Positions 17,150-26,140 of a DNA stretch of 60,178 bases are shown here, in pieces (the stretch's first letter is position 1; each line of letters starts with the position of its first letter). This DNA comes from CAYWWY01 sp964580185 (GTDB taxonomy: Bacteria; Thermotogota; Thermotogae; MWEM01): NCBI GenBank assembly GCA_964580185.1, contig CAZOJQ010000013.1:1-60178 (forward strand), given 5' to 3'. The notes beneath the pieces were generated by a model, which ran no database searches, was not told the DNA's origin, and saw only the letters and a list, made by a program, of their open reading frames with translations. Position numbers and translations under genes: made by a program.

Positions 17150-18586
17150 TCAAAAGACAAAGCGAACTTCCAAGAATAGGACAAGAGTAGCGATCAGGAT
17201 CACGAAGGGCATGATGGAGATTCCGTATTGGAAAAACCGACGGTACGAAACAGTGATCCCTTTTTTGGACAGAATCTGAAGCCACATAATGCCAGCAAGA
17301 GCCCCCAAGGGGGTAAAATTGGTTCCGAAGTTGCTTCCAAAAATCAACGCAAACATGCTCCCTATTTTTTCTGCTTCGGGAACCTGGAACGACGGACTTA
17401 CCAAGATTTGCGTGAAAAGGATCGTCATCGGTTGATTGTTCATAAGGTTGCTAAAGAGGATGGACATCCCCATGAATACGACCATTGCCGAAGGTACGGT
17501 TTGGGATGCCAGACTCAGCCCCTTTGCCATGACATCTACCCATCCCGCATGAACCAACCCTTCCACAAGGATAAACATACCAAGGACAAAAGGAAGGACT
17601 TTCCAGGGCATAAGTCGAATCACGCGGTAGGTGATAAAAGGAATCTTCACCGAATCGCGCGCACCCTTCGCCAGTCCTTGGGTTCGACCACCGATTGGGA
17701 AGGGGACGAACCGCAATCCAAAAGTGTTTGTCCGATAAAAATCAAAAATCAGGTCTTTCGAAAGCATAATTGAAGCGCTTGACAAACAGATGATCCATAA
17801 AGGAGCCTTGAAAAAATGGTCTAGAGAGAGAAGTAGGAGACACGAAAGGAGGACAAAGACTCCAATGACCGCCCCAGGTTTATCTTTCAGAACCGTATGG
17901 GGCGAAAGATCCGGCAACTGGATCGGTTGGCGAAGCTCTTTCCGAAAGACCCAAAGCATGATCAACAAGGAACCGATCCCTGCGGCAATCGTTGGTAATA
18001 CGCTCCAACGAAGGTATTCCAGAAAACCCAAATTGAATGCTTGAGCCACAATGATGTTTGTGGGGTTTCCTATATACAAAAAACAGCTCCAAATGTTTGC
18101 AGAAAAGAATTGGGCAATAAGAAATGGGATTGGGTTGATTTTCGTATATTGGGAAAAATAGATAATAATAGGCGTAAGAGTGAGAATAACAATGTCATTA
18201 GAAGTAAATATTGTCAAACTTCCTGATAGAATAAAGAAATAGAAGAATAATTTTTTGATCGATTTTCCTGAATGTGATGCAACTTTTAGGGCAATATAGG
18301 AAAATAAACCCGTAGTATCTAAAGATATACATATATACGCTAATGAAAAGAATATGATAAGAATCCCATACGGATGAATGGCTTGCGATCCTATGATTCC
18401 TCTCAAAAGAACTTCATTGTTTAAATTGAAAGTTAAGATGAGGATTAATACGCCAATTATGGGTATGGTACCGTAATCGAACTTGAATTTTTTCAGTTTA
18501 AAATCCTTATGACTTTTATTATTAAAACTTCTAATAATAAAAAACACAACAGAAATAAATACAATTAGCGTCCAAAATGCTTTCAA
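17150..18586 (-). CDS. ArsB/NhaD-type (SLC13-like) anion or ion permease
   Basis: About 478 residues, ten or more membrane segments. ArsB-family motifs: the re-entrant loop TIFTSNDIVILTLTPIIIYF and NIWSCFLYIGNPTNIIVAQA, with the matching C-terminal repeat NLMNNQPMTILFTQI and FGSNFGTNFTPLGAL. The family exports arsenite or transports other ions; no arsenic regulator or reductase is near, so the substrate is open. The start is uncertain: the first usable codon is TTG at 18584-18586 without a good ribosome site, and the frame stays open upstream. The first third is visibly AT-richer than the rest. Confidence 0.8.
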   Translation of the reverse strand: MKAFWTLIVFISVVFFIIRSFNNKSHKDFKLKKFKFDYGTIPIIGVLILILTFNLNNEVLLRGIIGSQAIHPYGILIIFFSLAYICISLDTTGLFSYIALKVASHSGKSIKKLFFYFFILSGSLTIFTSNDIVILTLTPIIIYFSQYTKINPIPFLIAQFFSANIWSCFLYIGNPTNIIVAQAFNLGFLEYLRWSVLPTIAAGIGSLLIMLWVFRKELRQPIQLPDLSPHTVLKDKPGAVIGVFVLLSCLLLLSLDHFFKAPLWIICLSSASIMLSKDLIFDFYRTNTFGLRFVPFPIGGRTQGLAKGARDSVKIPFITYRVIRLMPWKVLPFVLGMFILVEGLVHAGWVDVMAKGLSLASQTVPSAMVVFMGMSILFSNLMNNQPMTILFTQILVSPSFQVPEAEKIGSMFALIFGSNFGTNFTPLGALAGIMWLQILSKKGITVSYRRFFQYGISIMPFVILIATLVLFLEVRFVF

Positions 18587-18702
18587 TTGCTCTAAAGGAA
18601 AAAAAACGGAACTCAGATAACCCGACCTGCCCTTTCTCGTATCCGAAACTCCTTGATTATACTCCTTTTTTGAACAAAAAAGCCCGTTTATTCAATCTTC
18701 GA

Positions 18703-18796
18703 TCAAAGTATAGGCGCATTTAGCAGTCTTTCGAGTTGTTCTTCTGAAAACCCGTATTCCGCGACTGAGTAATCCGCTAGGGCCGAACCGGATCAT
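18703..18796 (-). pseudogene. Possible frameshifted remnant of a short gene
   Basis: An ATG at 18794-18796 overlaps the stop of the ferredoxin gene and reads MIRFGPSG, like the start of TIM-barrel endonuclease IV relatives. One frame over, the sequence continues as LADYSVAEYGFSEEQLERLL and ends at TGA (18703-18705). This looks like a frameshifted and truncated gene, but it is very short. Confidence 0.25.
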
Positions 18797-19683
18797 CTTT
18801 CCTTTCTTGGCTTGGTTTGATTGATCATATCGGTCCGATCAATTTGGGGATGATGGTAGTCCTTCCCGGGAGTTTTGCACCAATGGTGGATTGCCTTTTG
18901 AGGACACCATTCATCACACGCCAGGCACATTTCACAGCGATGGGTCCATGTCGGTTTTCCATCCGCCATCTGGATGTTTTTTGCTGGACAAACCTGAGCG
19001 CAAATCGAGCAACCAATACATCGATCCTCAAGAAATCGGATGCTTCGATCCGAATGGCCGATGAGATTAAAATATCCCACCGGTGTGTCTTTGGTCAAAT
19101 GGGCCATCTTTCGAAGGTGGCGTACATAGAGGGTTTGGATAGATGCGTAGAGGGGCTTCATCATCAGGTTGAACATTGATTTCAGCCATTTGTATGGTTC
19201 GGGTTTTACCGCTAATATTCGGTTACAGATCGCTTTGGTTTTTTCTTCTGCGCGCTGGAACATGATCTCTTGGTTTTGATTGATGAGCGGACTGGGATAA
19301 TCGAGATTGTTCATCGGAAGTTTGATGGAGAATGCCCCGCGTAGGTTTTTCGCTCCGTGGTTTTTTAAGACTCGATTCAGTCTTTTCAAGGTCGGAAGGG
19401 CATTCACCAGCTCCCACCCACCGCAAGTGCACACGGCGAACACTTCTTTTTCATTCAGATCGGAGATTTTCTGGACAAAATCCTCCACGATTCCGGGCAA
19501 ACCGTATCGTTGCGCCAAATAAGCGGGAAAAACAAGGCAGAGTGTATTTGCGCCTGTGTGAACCACAGTTTCGTGGATTGTAGAAGATATCGAGACAAGA
19601 TTCGCAGATAGACAAGAAGAAAGGGTTTTGGCTACCCATAATGAGTTCCCAGTACCGGAAAAATAGAAGATGTCCGTATGCAT
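18793..19683 (-). CDS. EFR1-type protein: flavodoxin-like domain plus two 4Fe-4S clusters
   Basis: 296 residues. The N-terminus carries a flavodoxin-like FMN loop (IFYFSGTGNSLWVAKTL). The C-terminal part has two 4Fe-4S motifs: CIGCSICAQVCP and CEMCLACDEWCP. Family knowledge: EFR1 proteins are anaerobe redox carriers of undefined partners. The ribosome site is AAGGGGAGG before the ATG. It follows an ABC-2 permease gene by 39 bases on the same strand and could be the last gene of that operon. Confidence 0.85.
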   Translation of the reverse strand: MHTDIFYFSGTGNSLWVAKTLSSCLSANLVSISSTIHETVVHTGANTLCLVFPAYLAQRYGLPGIVEDFVQKISDLNEKEVFAVCTCGGWELVNALPTLKRLNRVLKNHGAKNLRGAFSIKLPMNNLDYPSPLINQNQEIMFQRAEEKTKAICNRILAVKPEPYKWLKSMFNLMMKPLYASIQTLYVRHLRKMAHLTKDTPVGYFNLIGHSDRSIRFLEDRCIGCSICAQVCPAKNIQMADGKPTWTHRCEMCLACDEWCPQKAIHHWCKTPGKDYHHPQIDRTDMINQTKPRKER

Positions 19684-19722
19684 CCTCCCCTTAGTAATTG
19701 TTCCCTTTTCGTAATGCTGAAT

Positions 19723-20850
19723 CTATCGTCTTTCTCCTCGAAATGTCAGATATCCGATCAACGGAATCCATATACAGGAAAGGGCAAAAAAAACCACGAT
19801 GATCCCCCAGTATTCGCTCATAGGCATGATGTCGTGTCCTAAAGAAAAGCGCATGGTTCGAGCGATATGAATCATGGGCAAGAACTGAGCGACATTTTTC
19901 AGCCAATCGGGAAGAAACTCTAAGGGTACATAGACCCCGGAGAAGAAGATCATGATGTTGGTCACTACTGAAACAACGCCTGTAGCAACGGAAGGTTCTC
20001 GGAAGAAAAGCAAGAAAAGCCCCCCGAAAGCGATCATGATCAAGTTGGCGGCGATGAAGGCTAAAGAAAAATAGAGCGGATGGATAGTAAAAGATATGTT
20101 GAAAATCGTGGTGGATAGGACCAAAAGAATCATGCACGAAATCGCTGATATCACAAATGTGCTGACTACATCGGCAAAAATGAAGGCGCTTCCTTGTGCC
20201 GGGGTAGCGATAATCCGTTTCAAGACTCGTTTCTTACGCATCAACCCCAAACTGGTGATCAGAGAGAAGGCCCCGGACATAGAGATGGAAACTGCCAACA
20301 CGCCGGATAATAAGAAACCCAATGGCGTTGTTTCCTGTTGGGTCAGGGGGACTTCGCGGAACTCGATATCCAAAATCTCCCGGAATCCGCTGAGAGAAGT
20401 GATGGCTCGTTGAAAAAAGGTTTCGCTGATGGATTGGTAAAAGGGGTTTTGATTGTCTCTTCTTGCATCCAGGAGAATGGTCAATCGAAGGTCCTGATCG
20501 GATCCATTGAACAAAATCCCAAACTCGATTTCTTGACCGGTTTCCTGCAGGGCTTTCCGAAGCGCTTCCGACGATGGAAGTTGCTCGGGAGCCAGATGCA
20601 TCACCTCCATCAAGTCAATCAGTTTGCCTTGGGTAGAATCGCTGATTCCACCTTCAAACCAGATCCCAACCGATGTTGTTTGGGTTTCCACATCGGATCC
20701 GGCATTGGGGGTTCTTTGAACACCGGTCATTACCAAACCGAAAATGACGAGAAAAACGCATGGGAAGGCCAAACTCCAAAAGAGCGCTTCTTTATCGCGA
20801 AACCGGTTTTTGCCTAAAGCCACAAAAAAGCCGAAAAACTGCCGGATCAT
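19723..20850 (-). CDS. ABC-2 type transporter permease, second subunit
   Basis: 375 residues: one N-terminal membrane helix (WSLAFPCVFLVIFGLVM), a large extracytoplasmic domain (about 45-180), then five membrane helices in the C-terminal half. This is the usual plan of ABC-2 exporters (YhgE/NatB/DrrB relatives). The conserved last-loop segment FFSGVYVPLEFLPDWLKNV is clear. It starts one base after the stop of the preceding permease. Together with it and the ATPase it should form a heterodimeric exporter, for drugs, lipids or peptides; the cargo is unknown. Confidence 0.85.
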   Translation of the reverse strand: MIRQFFGFFVALGKNRFRDKEALFWSLAFPCVFLVIFGLVMTGVQRTPNAGSDVETQTTSVGIWFEGGISDSTQGKLIDLMEVMHLAPEQLPSSEALRKALQETGQEIEFGILFNGSDQDLRLTILLDARRDNQNPFYQSISETFFQRAITSLSGFREILDIEFREVPLTQQETTPLGFLLSGVLAVSISMSGAFSLITSLGLMRKKRVLKRIIATPAQGSAFIFADVVSTFVISAISCMILLVLSTTIFNISFTIHPLYFSLAFIAANLIMIAFGGLFLLFFREPSVATGVVSVVTNIMIFFSGVYVPLEFLPDWLKNVAQFLPMIHIARTMRFSLGHDIMPMSEYWGIIVVFFALSCIWIPLIGYLTFRGERR

Positions 20851-20851
20851 C

Positions 20852-22063
20852 TCATTTCACCTCCAGCCTGAGTTTCCGTAAGGATATCCCTATTGTGACT
20901 ACAATCCAGATTAGAGGGACGAGAACATGGAGATAGTATTGGTCTGCGTGGGGAGAATTCATGATCCCAAGCTCGTGGCGAATGCCATATCCAATCCATG
21001 TCATCGGATTTGCGTTCATGGCCCACTGAATGGGAGCTGCAAATCCTCCGCCCACAAAAAAGAGACCACCCAAAAAGAGCAACGGGAAGAAAATGAATTG
21101 GCTGAGGGACTCGGAGGCTTTGGCTGTTTTCGAGACCGCTCCGATCAAAACTCCCATAGACATACTTGTCAACACCATGAGCAAAAGGTACCCTAAACTC
21201 CGCGGATGAAAGATCCCAAACCCCACTTGATCCTTGACGTTTGCGATAAGCGCCAGTAGAACGATCGCGCATACAATCGTAAAACATTGCTCCACAACCA
21301 GGCTGAAGAGGAAACTCACTGGTTTCATCGGAGTTACCTGAAAGCTTTTGAGCACTCCTTCCGACCGAAACCACGCCAGGTGCCAGCTCATATAAAAGAC
21401 ACCTACCATCAAGATCGTCATGAGGACTACGGAGATGAGCATGAACTTGTTGTAAGAGAAGTCTTCGGACCTTCCCAGAACCTCGAATTGCCGTTCCATG
21501 TCGATCAGGTCCCACTGAACTTGGCGAGCCGCTTCAAGGTTGATCCCGCGCAATACTTGTTCCATCACTTCCCCTGCTGTATGGGAAAATTGACGCGCGC
21601 TGATCCTATGAACATGAACAAGAGGGGGAGAAAGCCGATCCCCCATAAATCCGCCCAAAAGAACGAGTTGGTTGAACCGTTGGTTGAAATCTTCCGGGAT
21701 TTCTACATAAAGAGAAACCTGTTCCATTCGGAGCATCTCCATCGCTTGCTCTTCATGATCCACCACGATAAAGGAAAAGAGCGGTTTTTTTCCTTCTTCC
21801 GCTTGAGATAGTTCGTCGAAAACCGAATGCAATATCTGACTCCCTCGATACATAATCCCTTCCTGCTCTTGCGCAGAGCGATCATTCCACCCGGTCCGAT
21901 CCAGCAGAGCTACCTGAAACTGAAAACCTTCCGCGCCGATATTTCCAAAAATCACGGAAAGGATCAGATACAGGAGAGTGGGAAAGAGAAAGATCCACAG
22001 CTTCATCTCGGGATCACGAAAAGAGCTGCGAAAACGAATTCTGGTAAGGGTTCGATTGATCAT
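20852..22063 (-). CDS. ABC-2 type transporter permease, first subunit
   Basis: 403 residues with the same plan as the next gene: an N-terminal helix (LWIFLFPTLLYLILSVIFG), a large external domain, and a C-terminal block of five or six helices containing QFIFFPLLFLGGLFFVGGGF. It overlaps the ATPase gene by four bases (ATGA), so the three genes are translationally coupled. It encodes half of the exporter's membrane channel. Confidence 0.85.
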   Translation of the reverse strand: MINRTLTRIRFRSSFRDPEMKLWIFLFPTLLYLILSVIFGNIGAEGFQFQVALLDRTGWNDRSAQEQEGIMYRGSQILHSVFDELSQAEEGKKPLFSFIVVDHEEQAMEMLRMEQVSLYVEIPEDFNQRFNQLVLLGGFMGDRLSPPLVHVHRISARQFSHTAGEVMEQVLRGINLEAARQVQWDLIDMERQFEVLGRSEDFSYNKFMLISVVLMTILMVGVFYMSWHLAWFRSEGVLKSFQVTPMKPVSFLFSLVVEQCFTIVCAIVLLALIANVKDQVGFGIFHPRSLGYLLLMVLTSMSMGVLIGAVSKTAKASESLSQFIFFPLLFLGGLFFVGGGFAAPIQWAMNANPMTWIGYGIRHELGIMNSPHADQYYLHVLVPLIWIVVTIGISLRKLRLEVK

Positions 22064-22980
22064 TCTCGAAGGCTCCTTCCGGTAAGATGTAGGAAAACGT
22101 CCTCCAGATTGGGTTGGCGTACAGTGATGTTCGCAAGCTCATGACCCTGTTCTTTTGACCAATCAAACAATAAGCTCAGGGTTTTGGTCAGGGCTTTGGT
22201 CTCGATCAAGAGTTTTCCCTCTTGATGGTGGGCTCGTTCCAAATCCCATGTTTGAAAAAGGGCCAAGTCTTCTTTGGAAGGATCACAGGAGCATTCGATA
22301 AAGCTCCGTTCTTCCAATTGCTGGATCAGTTGCAGAGGACTGCCACTTGCGATAATTTTCCCGTGGTCCATGATACACACCTGGTCAGAAAGGATTTGCG
22401 CTTCTTCCATATAGTGCGTGGTAAGCACGATCGCTTTCCCCTTTGCTTTGAGTGATCGGATTAGGTCCCAAATATTCCGCCTTCCATGGGGATCAAGTCC
22501 GGTGGTGGGTTCATCCAAAAAGAGAATCTCCGGATCGTTGACAAGAGCGCAAGCAATGGTCAGCCTTTGTTTTTGTCCACCGGAGAGTTTATCGACAAGA
22601 TGCTTTTTTTTATCGTTCAGAGAAACCGTCTGGATCAGATCATCCACGGGAAGGGGGTTGTGAAAAAACGAGGCCATCATCTCAACAGCCTCCCGGACTT
22701 GGATGAATGGCATATACTCATGGTTTTGCAGGGAGACTCCGATCCGCTCTTTGATGCTCTCATCAATCCGTTCGAGGGTTCGACCAAAGTATTCGATGGA
22801 TCCTTTATCTTTTCGGCGCAACCCTTCCACGATTTCCAAGGTTGTGGTTTTTCCTGCGCCGTTTGGCCCCAATAGGGTGAATACCTGACCGGGGTAAATT
22901 TCGAAAGAAACCCCATCCACTGCCCGAACCTGATCATAGTATTTATATATGTTCTTCACATGCAAAACGGGCTGTTTCAT
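22060..22980 (-). CDS. ABC transporter ATP-binding protein of the exporter
   Basis: 306 residues. Walker A GPNGAGKTT near residue 38, signature LSGGQKQRL, Walker B ILFLDEPTTGLD, and H-loop LTTHYMEEA are all intact. The C-terminal extension of about 80 residues is typical of DrrA/NatA-type exporters. First gene of the exporter operon. A TATAAT-like box on the minus strand lies at 23022-23027. Confidence 0.9.
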   Translation of the reverse strand: MKQPVLHVKNIYKYYDQVRAVDGVSFEIYPGQVFTLLGPNGAGKTTTLEIVEGLRRKDKGSIEYFGRTLERIDESIKERIGVSLQNHEYMPFIQVREAVEMMASFFHNPLPVDDLIQTVSLNDKKKHLVDKLSGGQKQRLTIACALVNDPEILFLDEPTTGLDPHGRRNIWDLIRSLKAKGKAIVLTTHYMEEAQILSDQVCIMDHGKIIASGSPLQLIQQLEERSFIECSCDPSKEDLALFQTWDLERAHHQEGKLLIETKALTKTLSLLFDWSKEQGHELANITVRQPNLEDVFLHLTGRSLRE

Positions 22981-23196
22981 TCAGACCCCTCCCGACTTGA
23001 AGACTTTCACTGGCGGGCGTTATTATACCATACTTTTTTCGGTCACCGAGAAACTGTTCGGATCTGCGATCGCACGCTTTCTCAAATTGCCCTTGAAAGT
23101 GGTATAATGAACAATAATCGATCAAACGGGGTTGAAGAATGGACCGTGGCTGCTTTGTTCTCTTCGAACCAAAAAAAACCGAATGGAGGATGGCAA

Positions 23197-23496
23197 ATGC
23201 AGTATCTTGTGATTACGCGCGACAACGGAGCGATTGATTGGGCGAGCGTAGGCCCTTTGCTCAAGCAAGAAGCGAAGCATATCTGGCATCTCCAAAAATC
23301 GGGGATCCTTCGAAATATCTGGTTTACCAAAACCAAAGACGCGATATTGATTCTGGAACAAGAGAACGAAGAACAAGTGCATGCGCTTTTGGCTTATTTC
23401 CCACTGATTCAAGCCAAATTGTTAGATTACTCGATTGAAGAGCTGCATGCCTATACAGGGCTGGAACGAATCTTTGACCCGACAGACCGAGAATGA
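23197..23496 (+). CDS. Small dimeric alpha/beta-barrel (YciI/muconolactone-isomerase-like) protein
   Basis: 99 residues from the ATG at 23197, preceded by GGAGG. The alternating strand-helix pattern (QYLVITRDNG; AILILEQENEEQVHALLAYF; a final YTGLERIF) is that of ferredoxin-like YCII/muconolactone-isomerase proteins. A longer frame upstream has no good start. A TATAAT at 23103-23108 may be its promoter. Function unknown. Confidence 0.6.
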   Translation: MQYLVITRDNGAIDWASVGPLLKQEAKHIWHLQKSGILRNIWFTKTKDAILILEQENEEQVHALLAYFPLIQAKLLDYSIEELHAYTGLERIFDPTDRE

Positions 23497-23646
23497 AACC
23501 CTTTTTCAGCTCAAACCGCCATCGATCTGTTGCTCTTCAAGCAAAAAGAAGGGGTATGGTTTTTAAGGTCCCCGGGAAAACCCAGCAAATGGAAGACCTT
23601 GAGAGCATCGCGCGTTTTGGAATGGTGGAACCAAAGGTAATTTATA

Positions 23647-25005
23647 TCAGATCATTGCAAGGAACAGATGAATCGGGATCACTTTTATCATCTGGTCCAT
23701 ATCCATTGTCTGCTTCGAAACAACAATCCCTCGCTTGAAGGTTTTGCTTATGGTGGACAGATCGCTTCTTTGGATATGGTTCTGGTATTTCAGCTCGATC
23801 GGAATCCTGTCAATCAGCAGATCCACTTCATGCCCTTCCTTTGAATACCAGTACCCGCAACCGATGATCTCATCGAGACCATTCTCGAGTGATTGGTTCA
23901 ACGAGAATAGACAGTTTGCGGCAAACAGGTTTTCGATGATCGCGCTCTCGCTGAGTTGAACTCCCAGTTTCTGTTGCATCACATCAAGCAAAAACCGATC
24001 GCAGAAGTATAGCTTCTTCTGTTTTTTCTCAGCCGGAAAACCCGTGTGTATATCCAAAGCTTTCATTGTGATCAGAATGAAGTTCTTCCCCAGCGCTTCA
24101 ACATATTTTTGGAAGGTTTTGGTATCGATTTCAATCTCGGAAGCAGCCCCATTCCATGATAATCGGCTGGTAATCCTTCTTCCGATATAGGTAAGTACTT
24201 GGATCAGTTTGGACCGGGATAGTCCCAGCCTTTCAATATCGCCAATGAGGATATCCCAAAAGACTTGGATCAGAGACTCGGTATCCTTTCCGGTCAAGCA
24301 GGCCTCGATCACTGAGGGAATGCCACCGGATCGCTGATACTGCGCCCATTCGACCTTCAATTTCTCTTCAATCAGCGCCCATTCCATCATTTCTCCTTGA
24401 GAAAGTGTGAGAATTTCGTTCAGGCTTTTTCGGGGGGGCAGCGGTCCTAGTCTATGGGACAGGTATTCTCGAAAGGTAAGAGGAAGAAGGACATGGTCGG
24501 ATTGAATATCTCCTTTCCTTCCTGGCAATCGCTCTGAATCGCGTTTCAGATCCCATGCTGAAGAACCAGTGAGCACAAATACATCCTCAGACATCAGCGT
24601 GTTATCACGAACCTCTTTAACCGCCCTCTGCCATCGATCCACCATCGTAATCTCATCGATGAACACGTATCTTTTTTCCTCGTTCTGCGAAAACTGAAGA
24701 AACTGCAGCAACAGCGTCCGGAGTTGGGCAAAAGAAGAAACGGTATCCAATGGCAGATACATCACTGCCCTTCTCGGTTGTACCCCGATCAAGGAGGCAA
24801 TGGCAGTTTTCATCAGCGTAGATTTTCCGATCTGCCTTGGCCCTCGAATGATCGTCACTCCATTTGAACTCAAGTCAAGACGGTTCAGGTAATCCCTTTG
24901 AAACTGCTTGCCTTTGATCCCTTTCGTAAGCATAGTGTTCAAGCTCTCCGAATCGCTATCTGTACTCCACCAAGGGTTGTACAAAGCCAAGGTCGGGAAG
25001 TCCAC
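23647..25005 (-). CDS. AAA ATPase with DUF4143-type C-terminus
   Basis: 452 residues starting with GTG at 25005 behind AAGGAGGTGAGGAA. The N-terminal ATPase has Walker A GPRQIGKST (about 56-64), Walker B YVFIDEI, sensor LTGSSAWDLK and the LPGRKG..LLPLTFREYL segment typical of AAA_14 proteins. The C-terminal part contains VDLLIDRIPIELKYQ, which resembles the nuclease-like end of DUF4143. Family knowledge: these proteins are widespread, and their biological roles are poorly known. Two exact palindromes lie directly upstream. Confidence 0.82.
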   Translation of the reverse strand: MDFPTLALYNPWWSTDSDSESLNTMLTKGIKGKQFQRDYLNRLDLSSNGVTIIRGPRQIGKSTLMKTAIASLIGVQPRRAVMYLPLDTVSSFAQLRTLLLQFLQFSQNEEKRYVFIDEITMVDRWQRAVKEVRDNTLMSEDVFVLTGSSAWDLKRDSERLPGRKGDIQSDHVLLPLTFREYLSHRLGPLPPRKSLNEILTLSQGEMMEWALIEEKLKVEWAQYQRSGGIPSVIEACLTGKDTESLIQVFWDILIGDIERLGLSRSKLIQVLTYIGRRITSRLSWNGAASEIEIDTKTFQKYVEALGKNFILITMKALDIHTGFPAEKKQKKLYFCDRFLLDVMQQKLGVQLSESAIIENLFAANCLFSLNQSLENGLDEIIGCGYWYSKEGHEVDLLIDRIPIELKYQNHIQRSDLSTISKTFKRGIVVSKQTMDMDQMIKVIPIHLFLAMI

Positions 25006-25024
25006 TTCCTCACCTCCTTGTATG

Positions 25025-25066
25025 ATTATACCACAAAATGCTATTTTATGGATTGATAATCCATAA
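25025..25066 (-). promoter_or_regulatory. Palindrome and -10 box before the AAA ATPase gene
   Basis: TTATGGATT GAT AATCCATAA (25046-25066) is a perfect inverted repeat with 9-base arms. On the minus strand TATAAT lies at 25025-25030, so the -35 region of this promoter falls in the palindrome. It is a likely protein-binding site controlling the ATPase gene. Confidence 0.6.
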
Positions 25067-25076
25067 ATATTCTACT

Positions 25077-25101
25077 TTATGTGGATTTCCAATCCACATA
25101 A
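25077..25101. promoter_or_regulatory. Second, related palindrome in the same intergenic region
   Basis: TTATGTGGATT TCC AATCCACATAA: perfect 11-base arms with a 3-base centre. It shares the core GGATT-N3-AATCC with the palindrome 10 bases away, so the two are probably sites for one dimeric regulator. It lies between divergent genes. Confidence 0.6.
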
Positions 25102-25225
25102 TGCATGTAATTCTCAAAATCAAATCCAACTTGGCCATTGCGATCGGAACAATCCATGGTATGATAGAAAGGACGGATTCAAAGAACATCATTGCCAGAA
25201 CCCGATACAAAGGAGCTGACTGAAA

Positions 25226-26062
25226 GTGCAAAACCCAGAGGACTATTCATCGGATATTGAAGAAATCCTTGAAAAGAGATATGACAACGGATGGGATTTT
25301 TGGACAACTCCGGATAAGCGATTGAGCAAAGGGGGACCTTTTTCCGCTTTAGAGAGCGCTCTTCTTCTCCATGAACTGGGTGTGCCCTCTTCGAATCCGA
25401 TTTTGCAATCCGTTGCGAAGTTGGTTTTTGATTCTTTGCGCCAAGACGGGCGGTTCAAGCTCTCCCCAAGCGGCGCGATCTATCCATGCCATACCATACA
25501 CGCAGCCAATGTTCTATGCAATTTGGGGTATGCGGCTGATGAGCGACTTCAACAAACGATTCGACATTTGTTTGATATTCAATATACCGACGGGGGTTGG
25601 CGCTGCAACAAGTTCTCCTATGGTCGGGGACCGGAAACCGAATCCTCCAATCCCTTTCCTACATTGATTGCCCTGAATCTGTTTCGTTTCACTCCGTATG
25701 CGAATCAAGAATCCGTTCTTGACAAAGCCGTTGACTTTCTGCTGAACCATTGGGTGATTCGCAAGCCAATCGGTCCATGCCATTATGGAATGGGTCGATT
25801 GTTTATGCAAGTAGAGTATCCTTTTTCCAATTATAACCTGTTTGTGTATGTGTACGTTTTGTCTTTTTATCATCGCGCGCAGAACGATCCTCGGTATCTG
25901 GAAGCGTTACAAAGCCTGGAGTCAAAAATGGTAGAGGGAAAGATCGTGGTGGAACGAGTGAATCGGAAGCTGGCCCATCTTTCTTTCTGCAAGAAAGGTC
26001 ATCCAAGCGTCCTGGCGACAAAACGGTATCTCGAACTGAAAAGAAACCGGACTGGAGCGTGA
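25226..26062 (+). CDS. Prenyltransferase/squalene-cyclase-repeat protein
   Basis: 278 residues starting with GTG at 25226, with AGGAG upstream. The chain is a row of alpha-alpha hairpin repeats with the QxxDGGW-type motif (FDIQYTDGGWRCNKF near residue 115) and related sites (SLRQDGRFKLSPSGA; HTIHAANVLCNLGY). It looks like a half-size alpha/alpha toroid of the squalene-hopene cyclase and prenyltransferase beta-subunit clan. The catalytic DxDD of cyclases is not visible, so it is probably not a terpene cyclase. Function unknown. Confidence 0.7.
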   Translation: MQNPEDYSSDIEEILEKRYDNGWDFWTTPDKRLSKGGPFSALESALLLHELGVPSSNPILQSVAKLVFDSLRQDGRFKLSPSGAIYPCHTIHAANVLCNLGYAADERLQQTIRHLFDIQYTDGGWRCNKFSYGRGPETESSNPFPTLIALNLFRFTPYANQESVLDKAVDFLLNHWVIRKPIGPCHYGMGRLFMQVEYPFSNYNLFVYVYVLSFYHRAQNDPRYLEALQSLESKMVEGKIVVERVNRKLAHLSFCKKGHPSVLATKRYLELKRNRTGA

Positions 26063-26140
26063 CAGGCTACGTACCCTGTGGTCCTTCTGTTGGCATCAAT
26101 GGGGATGCGCGCTCTCGAAACGCAAAGGAAGGGGAGAATC

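Noticed and set aside
18667..18682. TTTTTTGAACAAAAAA inverted repeat
   Set aside because: Only A-T pairs with a 4-base loop and no GC stem; unlikely to terminate or bind a specific protein.
20847..21515. Minus-strand frame of 222 codons in the ABC-2 permease region
   Set aside because: Same strand but out of frame with the permease; no hydrophobic pattern and no start signal.
23493..23738. Small plus-strand frame of 81 codons overlapping the previous stop
   Set aside because: Coupled start looks attractive, but the last third runs antisense into the AAA ATPase gene and I recognise no domain; too weak to call.
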